From Hyphochytrium catenoides (taxonomy: Eukaryota > Sar > Hyphochytriomycetes > Hyphochytriales > Hyphochytriaceae), in NCBI GenBank assembly GCA_900088475.1, contig FLMG01003337.1, positions 131,181-146,090 on the forward strand: 14,910 nucleotides of DNA, written 5' to 3'. Shown piece by piece: positions 1 through 8,619 of the stretch (the stretch's first letter is position 1; every line of letters starts with the position of its first letter). Made by a program: the position numbers and the translations under genes. The notes under the pieces are model-generated. The model had not been told where the DNA came from. It was given only the letters and a program-made list of their open reading frames with translations, and did no database searches.

Positions 1-18
1 TCTACCTCTCTCTCTCTT

Positions 19-57
<39 letters not shown>

Positions 58-60
58 TTT
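1..60. repeat. (CT)n-rich pyrimidine microsatellite
   Basis: The first 60 bases are almost entirely C and T, mostly CT dinucleotides broken by short T runs. The tract continues more loosely to about position 175. It runs off the left edge of the window, so its full length is unknown. It is pyrimidine on the same strand as the downstream 7TM-RGS gene. Confidence 0.9.
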
Positions 61-1380
61 TTGTTCCTTCCTCTCTCTCTCCCTCTCGCCGGCCAGTCCA
101 TCATCTCTTCTCCTCTCTTCCCTTTTTTTCAGTACCCCATTCCTCACTTTTCTCTGCATCCTTCTTGGTCTCTGTGAGAGCAAGCTGTACGGCTGGCTTA
201 TCATCAATGGCGAATGTATGCAGGTAGAGGAAGCCGAATGAGAGGAGAGAGGCTTTGAAGGCTACCTCTTATTATCCTATAAGCCGCTTACTACTGGGAA
301 GACTAAGTCTGCACCGCATCTTTGGGTCCTCTTCCTCCTCACTAGCACAGAGTTTCCCTCTTTTTGAATGTAACGCTCTCAATCTCTCTTTAGCCATTCG
401 CCTGCTATTTTATGCAGTAAACCTGAGCTGAGAGAGAGAGTAAGACCTTATATTAGACCAGAAGAGAAGAGAAAGAACAGGAAAGTTTCACCGACACGAA
501 CATTGATGACCTCTCTCCCCTTTGGTCTCTTCTCTTCCTCCGTTTAGATCCTGCTCACCATTCAGCGAATTGTGGTGCCTCCTCCATCCTCTTTCCGTGG
601 TGACGCAGAGCCTTCTCCTTCCATGATGGTCATATAGCTCCCCCTCTCTTCTTCCTTTACTTTGCTGTCGTGGCACTTCTTCTCAGTTAACTCCTTTGGG
701 GTGACCATCTCCCACGCTTTGCTGATGAACGTGGTAGTGCTGCTCTCTTAGCTGTCCTAGATTACTTCCTTGGGCCTTTCTCTAGGGATGATAATTCTTC
801 CTCGTCACTCTTCTGTCTCGCACTATTGTTATGCGTCTGGTGCTTTTTATTATCTTAGAGTCCCATCATCCTCGAGAGATTATTAACAGTTACAAAGTGC
901 TTCCGGCTCGCGCTCACGATTGAAGGGCATCTTTTGACTATCAGCATCTCCACCTACTACTCCATCTGCCATCCGCCCCACGCTCTTCTTGCTCACTATC
1001 TTGCTTGATAATCTTTGTCTCCTCCTTCTATCACCTTCCCTCTCGCCCCTCCACCTTGAGCTTACGAAGCAGGGATGAGATCTTTCCCCATTTCACTAGT
1101 CTTACACAGCTGATCCGACTAGAAGAGCCAGGCCATTGTAGACTATTCAATTCCACGCTTTCCTTACAGGCGCGCGCCATTCTTTGATTGATGCAGGAAG
1201 GGAGTTCGCCCACTTCATACATTCACTCTGTTGACCAACGCCCACGCAGGCGCTGCTGACGTCTCAATCCACTTGTCTGTGTACTTAAAATGTGGCATAA
1301 CTTGGTCGAGGATGACTGAGAGCGTTGCTCGCAACTGGTGGGCTGCTGAAGTATAGCTGGCCCGTGCTACCTTGGACTAC
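61..1380. other. Pyrimidine-rich 5' flank, no convincing gene
   Basis: This 1.3 kb stretch is CT-rich on the plus strand. It has only short open frames on either strand (about 60 codons), with composition that follows the simple-sequence bias. I see no domain, no splice-supported exon and no RNA gene. It is probably the upstream region and 5' untranslated leader of the 7TM-RGS gene. A non-coding first exon here cannot be excluded, because a pyrimidine-AG acceptor-like sequence lies at about 1412-1425, just before the chosen ATG. Confidence 0.5.
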
Positions 1381-1387
1381 TATATAA
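1381..1387 (+). promoter_or_regulatory. TATA-like box (TATATAA)
   Basis: TATATAA lies 40 bases upstream of the chosen ATG at 1427. It is the best TATA match in this flank. If it is used, the 5' leader would be very short. That would favour the second in-frame ATG at 1460 or a start site slightly further in. This is motif evidence only. Confidence 0.35.
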
Positions 1388-1426
1388 CACTGGTTGGTTA
1401 CTACTGCTCTAGGAAGCGTCTTCAGG

Positions 1427-4281
1427 ATGGTTGGACTACTTATCTGGTGCTCTCCACGAATGGTGCTTGGATGTCTGCTCGTCTCCTGCCTGTACCTTCA
1501 GACTCATTCCGTCCTGGTGGAAAGCAAAAAGCCCACGTCGGAGCATATCGCAAGTGAAGGGCGGGCCCCTTCAGCATTGCCCTTCTATACGACGCCAGGA
1601 CCTGTTCTCCATTATGATGAGCCAGCTGGCGTCGGAGAAGAAGGCAACAGCACTAATGGAACAGATACGAGCAGCTTAATTCAGAGTCCCGACACTTCTG
1701 AGGTCCTTTGGCAATATTACCCCACCCTGATTCTAGTCATCCTTTCGTTCACTGTCTCATACACTTGCATCATTCTCATCTACCGCAGACGCCATCTCTA
1801 TCCCCTGTACGCGCTCAATATCCCTCTGATTATTGGCAATGAACTCGTTGTGCCGTTCACTGTGTGGTCTTGGTCGCTAGGTATTCTGACACCTAATGCA
1901 CCGTGCTGGTTCTCTCTTCTCTTCTGGGGCACCGGACTCTTCCCTACCATGTTCGTTCTCATTTTGTCCGTGGTAAAGCTATGGCTTGACTCGCGGTATC
2001 AGTTTGACCTTCTTAAGTACTGCAATGGGAGCTTCAGCTCTAGCAGCGGCGGAGGTGGTGCATGTGGCCCTAATTCTCCATTGGCACCTAAGTCGGGTAC
2101 CAATCAACCCAATTCCAGTAGTGGGCCGGTTTCCATTTCTACTCCTAAACCAAGGCTCAGTCTGGGTCCCAGAGTCTACCTCGATCCTAGCTCTATGGCT
2201 GGGGATGGCGAGGTTCCCGCTAGCGGCAGCCGAGTCAGCTTCACCGGCGCTGATTCTTCTTCAGCTGCGGCCACGAATGCACATGCCCCCGCCAAACCAC
2301 GAGGTAGCATGTCTTCTACTGCTAACCAAGTCCATGCCCCTCGCCCTACAAGACACAACAGTAACTTGAGCATGGGCCCTGATCTCAGCGGAAATCCAAC
2401 CATAGCTCTCCTAACTTATCCTGGGACTGAAGGTGCTGCACCTAGTGGTGGCCCTAGTGCTCAGCCCGGTCCCCCGAACCTTCTTGGTGCTGCCGGTCGT
2501 AGAAGGATGAGTAGTGCGGTGTCTGTCACTAGTCTTTTAACTGCTGCTGCTAGTGAGGAGAAGATAGCGAAGACTTGGGTGCTGAAACATTATCACTGGC
2601 TTACCAGTCCCAAGTTTCTGGTCCCTGTGGCCTTTGTCTGCTGGATCGAGGCCTGGATTCCTACTCTGTTAAGAGGCATCCGTGTCTGGAGCTTTTGGAA
2701 CGACTCGGCGACCGGATCAGGGTGTGCTGACTATCAAGAACTAGAGGTGGGCCTCTCCATATATATATCTGTCCTCCCCTCCATTAAAGCCACATAGTGG
2801 GTTTACACTGTCAGATTATACATTATGTACCTGTCAAGCCACAGTCACTCCTTTTGACCCTTTATTCTTCTTCGTCTTACCGTCGCAGTCTAAAAGCTCT
2901 TGCTGAATGAACTCTTTGCGCTTTACAGAACAATTGGGACTTGGCCAACTACTATATATGGGATGCCAGCTGCGTCTTCCTAGCCATCTTTCTCCTCCGC
3001 CATACTCGCGAGGGATTCAATATGAGAAGACGCTTTATTCTGGCAGGCCTGGCGCAGTTTGTCGCAGGCGTATTCTACTACCTGTGGGTCTCTCTAGCTG
3101 TGCTATTCGAGGAGAAAGGGGAAAGCGCCCGACAAGTTTACGTCATGGTGTCCGGTGTGGCGGCGTTTATTACCTCCCTCTCTCTCTTTATCTACACGCT
3201 AGCCGTGCCGTTCTCAGCCCTTATGGCTTCTTATGCAGCTGAGAGGCTTCAAAAGGTGAAGGAAGAGGGACTGGCGGCTTCGGACTTGGCCTCATCTGCA
3301 GCCGACAGCACAGCAGGCTCCGATGGACAAGCCCTACCGGACGGTTCCCAAGAGAGCAGGGGGAGGGTTGTGCAGAAGAGGGATGACGTCAAGCGGCTCT
3401 TACTAGGAAATGACGTGGACCACCTCTTTCTGAACAAGTTCCAAGGTTGGTGGACAGAGTCTATCCCTCTTTTCATATACTTGCGACTCCTCACTAGCTA
3501 AAAGAACCTCTGCGACTTTCTGTGGCCTCATTCAAGCTTTACCGGAGGTCAAATTTGAGTGACAAGTTCATTATCCGTCCGGTATGCCTGGGTTCTAATA
3601 CTGAGCTAATTTGTCGTCCAGAGTACACCGCGTCAGAGTTCTGTGTGGAGCCTATGGTCTTCATGATGAGTCTTCGAAAGTTCAAAGCTCTTCCAGAGGC
3701 GGACAGGAAAGCCCGCAGAAAGTTGTCCATCCATATATTCCGCTCGCATATCCAACCAAACTCCACACTGGAGCTCAATATCAGCCAGGATATGAAGCTA
3801 CGCATCATAGAAGAGATGAAACAAAAGGGAGGCGGCGAGGATCCTGGCTTCTGGGTAATCGGCCACCTATCGCTCTTCTGTCTTCTGAGTGGGCTCCTCT
3901 GATTCTTAGTACTACGTTTAGCATCCTTCATCTTCTCTTGACAGCCACCCCACTTAAGCCATTCTTTCGTCAATATTATCCATGATTGTTCGTGAGCAGT
4001 GCAAGGTTGAGTTCCTCCGTTACGTTTTTTTTTTCTTGCCAGCTGCTATGCCTTTTTGATTGCCTTAACCATCACAGAGTTACCTTTTTAATGTCTAGAA
4101 GATGATTGCACGCATTTACTGACATTTCTCTCACTCTCGTGCTCCCTATCAGGACCCTACGGCAGACGAAGCCTGTTCACTGTTACTAGCTCCTCTGACT
4201 CGATACATGCAGGGCAGGAGGAGCTCAAACCTATATCGAAAGCTTTCTGCCGTCACACCAACTCCTAACACTAATGCATAG
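1427..4281 (+). CDS. Seven-transmembrane receptor-like protein with C-terminal RGS domain
   Basis: Proposed exons are 1427-2746, 2929-3445, 3622-3854 and 4153-4281, giving 732 residues. The first two introns (182 and 176 nt) are GT-AG and keep frame. The second joins a split GAG codon and restores a continuous RGS helix. Seen in the protein: an N-terminal hydrophobic stretch (about 1-30, likely signal peptide), sequons at N74 and N77, then seven hydrophobic helices at about 99-119, 127-151, 161-186, 397-417, 447-464, 476-500 and 510-538. Between helices 3 and 4 is a roughly 210-residue Ser/Gly/Pro/Ala-rich loop. After helix 7 comes a polar linker (about 543-595) and an RGS-like region (about 595-732) with the signatures SEFCVEP and LELNIS. 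By family knowledge, RGS domains accelerate GTP hydrolysis by G-alpha, and 7TM-RGS chimeras occur in fungi (GprK type) and plants (AtRGS1). It is therefore likely a plasma-membrane G-protein regulator; the ligand is unknown. The start could be ATG 1427 or 1460; both keep a hydrophobic leader. The last intron (3855-4152) is the weakest part: a 24-nt microexon at 4000-4023 would also keep frame. The G-alpha-contacting Asn is replaced by Pro (residue 623). Confidence 0.85.
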
Positions 4282-5364
4282 TAGCGGACCTCGTCGAGGA
4301 AGCCAAGTGGCTGCTCACGTAGAAGTGTACTTACTGATCCCCTTCCTTCTTCAGGTTGCTCTTCGTGGTCTGCGCTGCGGCGTATCAAACGTAAATCTCA
4401 GGCTTGGGCCGAGTAGACCACGAACGCGACCTATCGGCGGCAAGCCCATAATGCGCTCCTGACGAGCACATATTTAGAGAACAGCGGCAACTGCCACCAC
4501 ATTTCCTAATCTTTTCTGGTATCCTGTAGCTAGAGGGTGCACCAGGAATAAAATAGGCTACTCTCCACGTGATGGCGAGCTAAGTGGTTCATTGATGATT
4601 ATATACCCTTGCACTTAGGGTCAATAGCAAATGAAGATATGCAAGTATAGAGCGAGAGAAAAGAACAAAACGAGTTGCCGCCCTGCGGAGAAAAGGAGAG
4701 CCATGACAAGGAGGATCTGGTCTAGAGGTAGTTGACGTAGAAGAGATTTAGTAAGTGGCCTGAGTAGCAGCACCTTCCAAGGCTGTAAGGTAGAGAGGTT
4801 TTTAGTGGTGGTACAGGAAGGGCCTTGCACTACCTCTTCTAGCTGCGATAATGAGTTCCTCCCCTCTATCGCTCGGGTGGCCGAGAGGGATGGAAGCAGC
4901 AGCTATTATTGCGCAGCAACTGAAGAGGACAGCGGAAGACAGAGTAATCTGGATACCCCTCAAGCTCAGCATGGGCTCTCAAACGTCTCTTTTTGTTGGG
5001 CACTCTATTCCTCCGTGTGAGGAAGAGTCATCTCGGTCAAAAGGGACGAGGGTAGAGTAGTAGTTACCAAGAGCCGTAGAAGAGGTTAAAACGTTGGCTG
5101 ACCCTCCAGCCAACTTATAGTTGTCTTTGGGCTGGGGTCTGCCCGCCTCTTCTATTGCGCCTGCGCCCAAGAGGTTCCGTGAGGTAGCTTTTGATGGTTG
5201 ATGGCCATAAAGAGGGATTTGCTGATCAGGACTCCGCATCCACGGCGGAGATACAATAGCTGAAGGTTTCTGGGTAGTGGAGACCACGGTCCTTGGCATG
5301 GCGAAGAAGGTAGAATGCGAAAGACGAAGGCAGAGAAGAACATGGAAGATAAGGTGTCCTCTTC
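4282..5364. other. Intergenic region between convergent genes
   Basis: This lies between the stop of the 7TM-RGS gene (plus) and the stop of the TPR-like gene (minus). It should contain both 3' ends. Several frames of 50-155 codons are open here on both strands: 4851-5060 plus, about 4870-5020 minus and 4979-5446 minus. They overlap each other, the 155-codon minus frame has no recognisable domain, and several lack an ATG. I could not decide whether any is real, so none is called as a gene. A missed small gene remains possible. Confidence 0.4.
4547..4552 (+). terminator. Candidate polyadenylation signal (AATAAA)
   Basis: A perfect AATAAA lies about 265 bases after the proposed stop of the 7TM-RGS gene, on the same strand. 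It is the clearest poly(A)-like hexamer in the convergent intergenic space. Fungal poly(A) signals are degenerate, so this is only suggestive. Confidence 0.3.
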
Positions 5365-8191
5365 TTAAGGCTGAAAGTCCTCGGAAAGGCAGGTGTGGCA
5401 GCAGGGTCCATAGTAGGATTGCAACAACCTCTTCTTTCGGATCCACGTAAGAACTCGCTCCATCGGGGCTCCTTGTTGCAGTGGCTCGTTAGGTAACTCG
5501 AGAACCTTATTGGCTTCCTCCTGTTGGGTCTCTGTTTTCTTCATCCTGGGCTTCTGAGGGTCATGAAGAGGCGGCGCTCCTGCCGTAAGTTCCGCTTCGA
5601 CGATGAACATAAGGGGCGAGACCTTGGCATCAGAAGGGGATTTCCATCGTAGCAGAATTGGCTCAGGAGGCGGAGGATTCAGGAGCTGCAAGAGCACAGC
5701 ACGAATTGCAGCCTGGCGACGTCTAGAGGCTCGTGAGAATCGTCCGCGGTTGTTTACTTTCGCTTCTTTCTGAGCAGCTGCCTCTCCAGCGGTATCTTCA
5801 GCATCATTATTGGGTCGTATGGGCTGTTCCGGGCACTTTGGCAGTCTCTTTCCAGGGAAACGGCGCCAGTAGGCCTGGACGGCCTCATTGTACAGCTTGA
5901 GAAAGAAGAGCTCCATTGCAGGGAACAAATTGTAGGCACATAGGCGGAAGAGGTTGGCAGCTTCATCCAGCCACTGATGTTGTGATAAAGATGACCATGA
6001 ATGGTGACGGAGAGAATGAGAGTTGGAAGCAAGACGAGCATTGAGGAATGGTGAAGTGATTAGATGGATAGTGCCTTTTCCATCCGTGCCTTACGCAATT
6101 ATTACCTCCTGGCGCATCCAGAACTTTCCAAGCTGGACCATGGTCTCGGCCTCAAACTGCAGAGGCACATTACGGCTCCGATAAACAGTGCCATAGTCTG
6201 CCATTGCAAAGTCCGGCAAGTTCATCTTTTTCCAGCAGCAGCAGCAGCAGCAGCAGTAGCAGTAGCAGTAGCCGGAGGAGCACACAACCCCACAGGAAGG
6301 AAGAGCTGATTAGTGAAAGCCGGAGGTCTCTATAAGCGCTCTACTTACCATCTCCCAGCACAAAGCCCGCTCTAAGTAGACCTTCCCATCAGTCTCACAT
6401 ACTGATAGCAATAGGCAATGAGAGAGGACCGAGCTTTAATTAGCCTTCCAGTCAAAGAAGGATAAGGTGATACCACGTATTGATCTTAAGTCCTTACCGC
6501 GAGGAAATAAGCTCGGAAAATATCGGCTCATAGCACGATAGAGCCTCAGGGAGCTGTTATACTGCTTTACCGCCTCTCGGAATTTGCCTGCATCACGATG
6601 ACGTACACCATCCTTAATAAGCAGATCTTGATGATGGAGTCAAGAGGGCAGGTGGCTCCTACTAAAAGCTTGCCTACCTTTTCCATAGAGTTCCCCTGCT
6701 TCTTCCTTCACTCGATAAAACGCTGCTCTTGCAAGTGAGCTGTTGGTGTGCAGGAGCGCCAAAGGTTGAGGAGCGCAGCGCGACGGTAAGCTTCTGAGAT
6801 GACGTAAACTGTGCCTCGTCACTTACATAGCCATCTGTTGAAATGACGGGGTCCATATACCGTGGAGTTGTATGGCAGCTTCCTTGTAGGAGCCCTTATT
6901 GAGAAGCGCCTGCAAGGGACAAAGAGATAATAACAAGAAGACGGAGAGGAACGTTGCCATTAGTCTGGCCTCCTGTCTCTGCCCCGTGGAGCCACGAAGT
7001 TGCATTCCTTACATCTACATATTCTATACGGAGGGCATCGATGTCCGCGATGTCTAAGGAGAGCGTTTTGCGCCTTCGCAGACTGATCGCCATGCGGATC
7101 CCCTCTCTTCAAAAGGAGCAATGGGAGAGAAGTCTATGAGGTCCTATTCTGCTCCAAAACGCGCCAGAAAGTCCATTAACTTACTTCAGGTCGTCAGCTC
7201 TAGCCCAGTGGTCTCCGAGATCTCGCAGACTAAGAGATCGACGAATCAGGCACTCAAAGTAAAGCCTCTTTCCGGTCGAGGATAAATCGTTCTTTAGCTT
7301 TGTGAGAGCCTGTGTATAAAGACGCTGGGAACATTAATAGAAGTTAGATAGTGGCTCGGATGTGTCGTGCGTATTAAGTCATTAGGCTCGCCCCAAACGA
7401 TGTCTTACTTACCGTGGTCTTAAGGGCTTCATTATGCTTCTCTTCTTGTCCCTTCACGCTCTCCAAAATCTTGACCGCAGCCTTCACGTGGCTAGAGTAA
7501 ATCTTAAAATATGCGGCCGAAGGCTCTGGTTTAGTTCCAAGCCGTTCAGAGAACGGAAGGGAGAATGGCTCCGTACAGAGCCCCTTCATAAGTAAACCCA
7601 TGTCTCTCTTCAGCGAGTATACTAGCCACTGCACAAGGGCTAGGAGTTTGGTAAGCGTGCCCTGAAGATATCTTGCCGATACTCGAAGAGCTTCCCGGAG
7701 TAAACACTCTGCTGGACGGTTGTAGATAGAGTTCCGCGGGTCTCGGCTTTTTGCGGAATGAGGTGGACAGCAGATGTGCGCAGATGGAAGAAGTAACAAT
7801 AGTATAAGGAGTCAGTCCCCGCTGACTCCTTCCATTTGGTGCAGCAAGGCAACAAAGAGAGGGCGAGAGAGAGAGAGAGAAAGAGAAGAGAGCGAAAGAG
7901 AGAGAGAGTGAGCGAGAGACAGAGAGAAAGAGAGAGGGAGAAGAAATCGGAACAGAGAGAGAGAAAGAGAGAGAGAGATCGGAAGAGCGAGAGAGACGAG
8001 GGAGGAAAGGAAGCATCGGAACAAGGCTGAGAGGGCATTGAAAACAGGGGTAAGAGAGGACCAACGGTACGGAAGGTTCTTCACCTCTTCCCTTGCTGAT
8101 TGTTGTTGGTAACCTCCTCTCGGCCAGACTGTGGAGCATCTCGCTCTTCTGATTCCAACGGACCAAATTCTGACTCAGCATCTACTACCAT
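5365..8191 (-). CDS. Multi-exon alpha-helical TPR-like protein, function unknown
   Basis: I do not recognise the family. Nine minus-strand exons fit together with consistent phase and GT-AG introns of 78-132 nt: 7413-7661 (5' edge uncertain), 7185-7309, 7013-7106, 6827-6909, 6678-6739, 6498-6587, 6349-6401, 6106-6225 and 5365-5973. They total 1485 nt (494 residues plus stop). Most donors are GTAAGT or close to it. The product is rich in amphipathic helices with TPR-like spacing (for example ALLNKGSYKEAA, GELYGKGKFREAVKQY, GKFWMRQEWLDEAANLF), which suggests a protein-protein interaction scaffold. The C-terminal part (roughly the last 160 residues) is basic and Pro/Glu-rich with less obvious repeats, and it ends in a Cys pair and CHTC before TAA at 5365. 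A further acidic, Glu/Ser/Gln-rich exon at 8085-8191 (ATG at 8191, donor GTGAAG) is a plausible first coding exon. Its phase does not match the simplest acceptor of the next exon, so the 5' end is unresolved. Open sequence upstream of ATG 8191 could extend it through an acceptor near 8240. No signal peptide or membrane segment is obvious, so it is probably intracellular. It converges with the 7TM-RGS gene. Confidence 0.6.
6233..6271 (-). repeat. CTG/CAG trinucleotide repeat at an intron 3' end
   Basis: On the plus strand this is eight CAG units followed by alternating TAG and CAG units. On the minus (sense) strand it reads as CTA/CTG then CTG repeats ending 7 bases before the AG acceptor of the exon 6106-6225. 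The CTG run stands where the polypyrimidine tract of the intron would be. If it were exonic it would read as a run of Cys, which is implausible. Confidence 0.85.
7806..7831. repeat. Perfect 10-bp inverted repeat (hairpin)
   Basis: AAGGAGTCAG at 7806-7815 and CTGACTCCTT at 7822-7831 are perfect reverse complements around a 6-base loop. The element lies next to the long purine tract, inside the presumed first intron or 5' region of the TPR-like gene. It is followed by no T run on either strand, and a terminator role is not expected in a eukaryote. Confidence 0.8.
7855..8010. repeat. (GA)n-rich purine tract
   Basis: This is about 155 bases of nearly pure A and G, with many GA dinucleotides and a few C interruptions. 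Long open frames through it (Arg/Glu-rich on plus, Ser/Leu-rich on minus) are artefacts of the dinucleotide repeat. On the minus strand, the sense strand of the TPR-like gene, it is a polypyrimidine tract. It probably lies inside that gene's first intron. Confidence 0.9.
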
Positions 8192-8319
8192 CTCCTCCCC
8201 AGAGGCAGTTGCTGTAGCTGGGGTTTCATCCGCGCTTTCTTAGTGAGAGGGAGGTGTTGCTGGGCTGAGACAACGGAACTCTAGGAGCGAGACATGTTAC
8301 TGAGCCAGCAAAGAGGAAC

Positions 8320-8540
8320 AAATAAAGAGGAGAGAGACAGAGAGGTGAGGCTAAAGCGTTGAGAAGAGAGAAAGAGAGAAAGGGAGAGAAACAGGACAGA
8401 GAGAAGAGGAGAGAGACGGACACAAGTCCGGCTAGGGAAAGAGTACAAAAGTGAGAGTGGGAGAGAGCAAGCAAGCGATAGAAGGAGAGCAACAAAGAAG
8501 CAATAGAAAGAGAGCATTGGGGAAAGACAGAAGCGGGGGC

Positions 8541-8577
<37 letters not shown>

Positions 8578-8615
8578 GAGAGACAGAGAGAGAGAGAGAG
8601 AAAGAGAAAGAGGAA
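8320..8615. repeat. (GA)n purine tract with an internal (GACA)5 microsatellite
   Basis: This is a second purine tract, interrupted between about 8400 and 8540 by less regular purine-rich sequence. A perfect (GACA)5 lies at 8556-8575, flanked by GA runs. It lies upstream of the acidic exon of the minus-strand TPR-like gene, so it is again pyrimidine on that gene's sense strand. Open frames across it are low-complexity artefacts. Confidence 0.9.
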
Positions 8616-8619
8616 ATAG

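Noticed and set aside
3522-3621. The open frame upstream of the RGS exon (SFKLYRRSNLSDKF...) as coding sequence.
   Set aside because: Splicing 3445 to 3622 rebuilds a continuous RGS helix and a split GAG codon, while the open frame would insert an unrelated segment. It is treated as intron.
3539-3973. A 144-codon minus-strand frame across the RGS exon.
   Set aside because: Antisense shadow of a supported plus-strand exon.
4621-4830. Hydrophobic 69-codon minus-strand frame.
   Set aside because: It starts at a non-ATG codon and has no splice or family support.
4979-5446. A 155-codon minus-strand frame downstream of the TPR-like gene.
   Set aside because: It overlaps the end of the TPR-like exon in another frame, has no domain, and could not be joined to it by any GT donor. 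It is not called but is mentioned in the intergenic entry.
6740-6826. An alternative reading of this intron as an exon starting EAYRRAALLNLW, joined through the GTATAT donor.
   Set aside because: It looks helical but runs into a stop (TGA) at RFIE. Using the strong GTAAGT donor at 6826 and the CAACAG acceptor at 6740 keeps frame with the next exon, so the resemblance is taken as chance.
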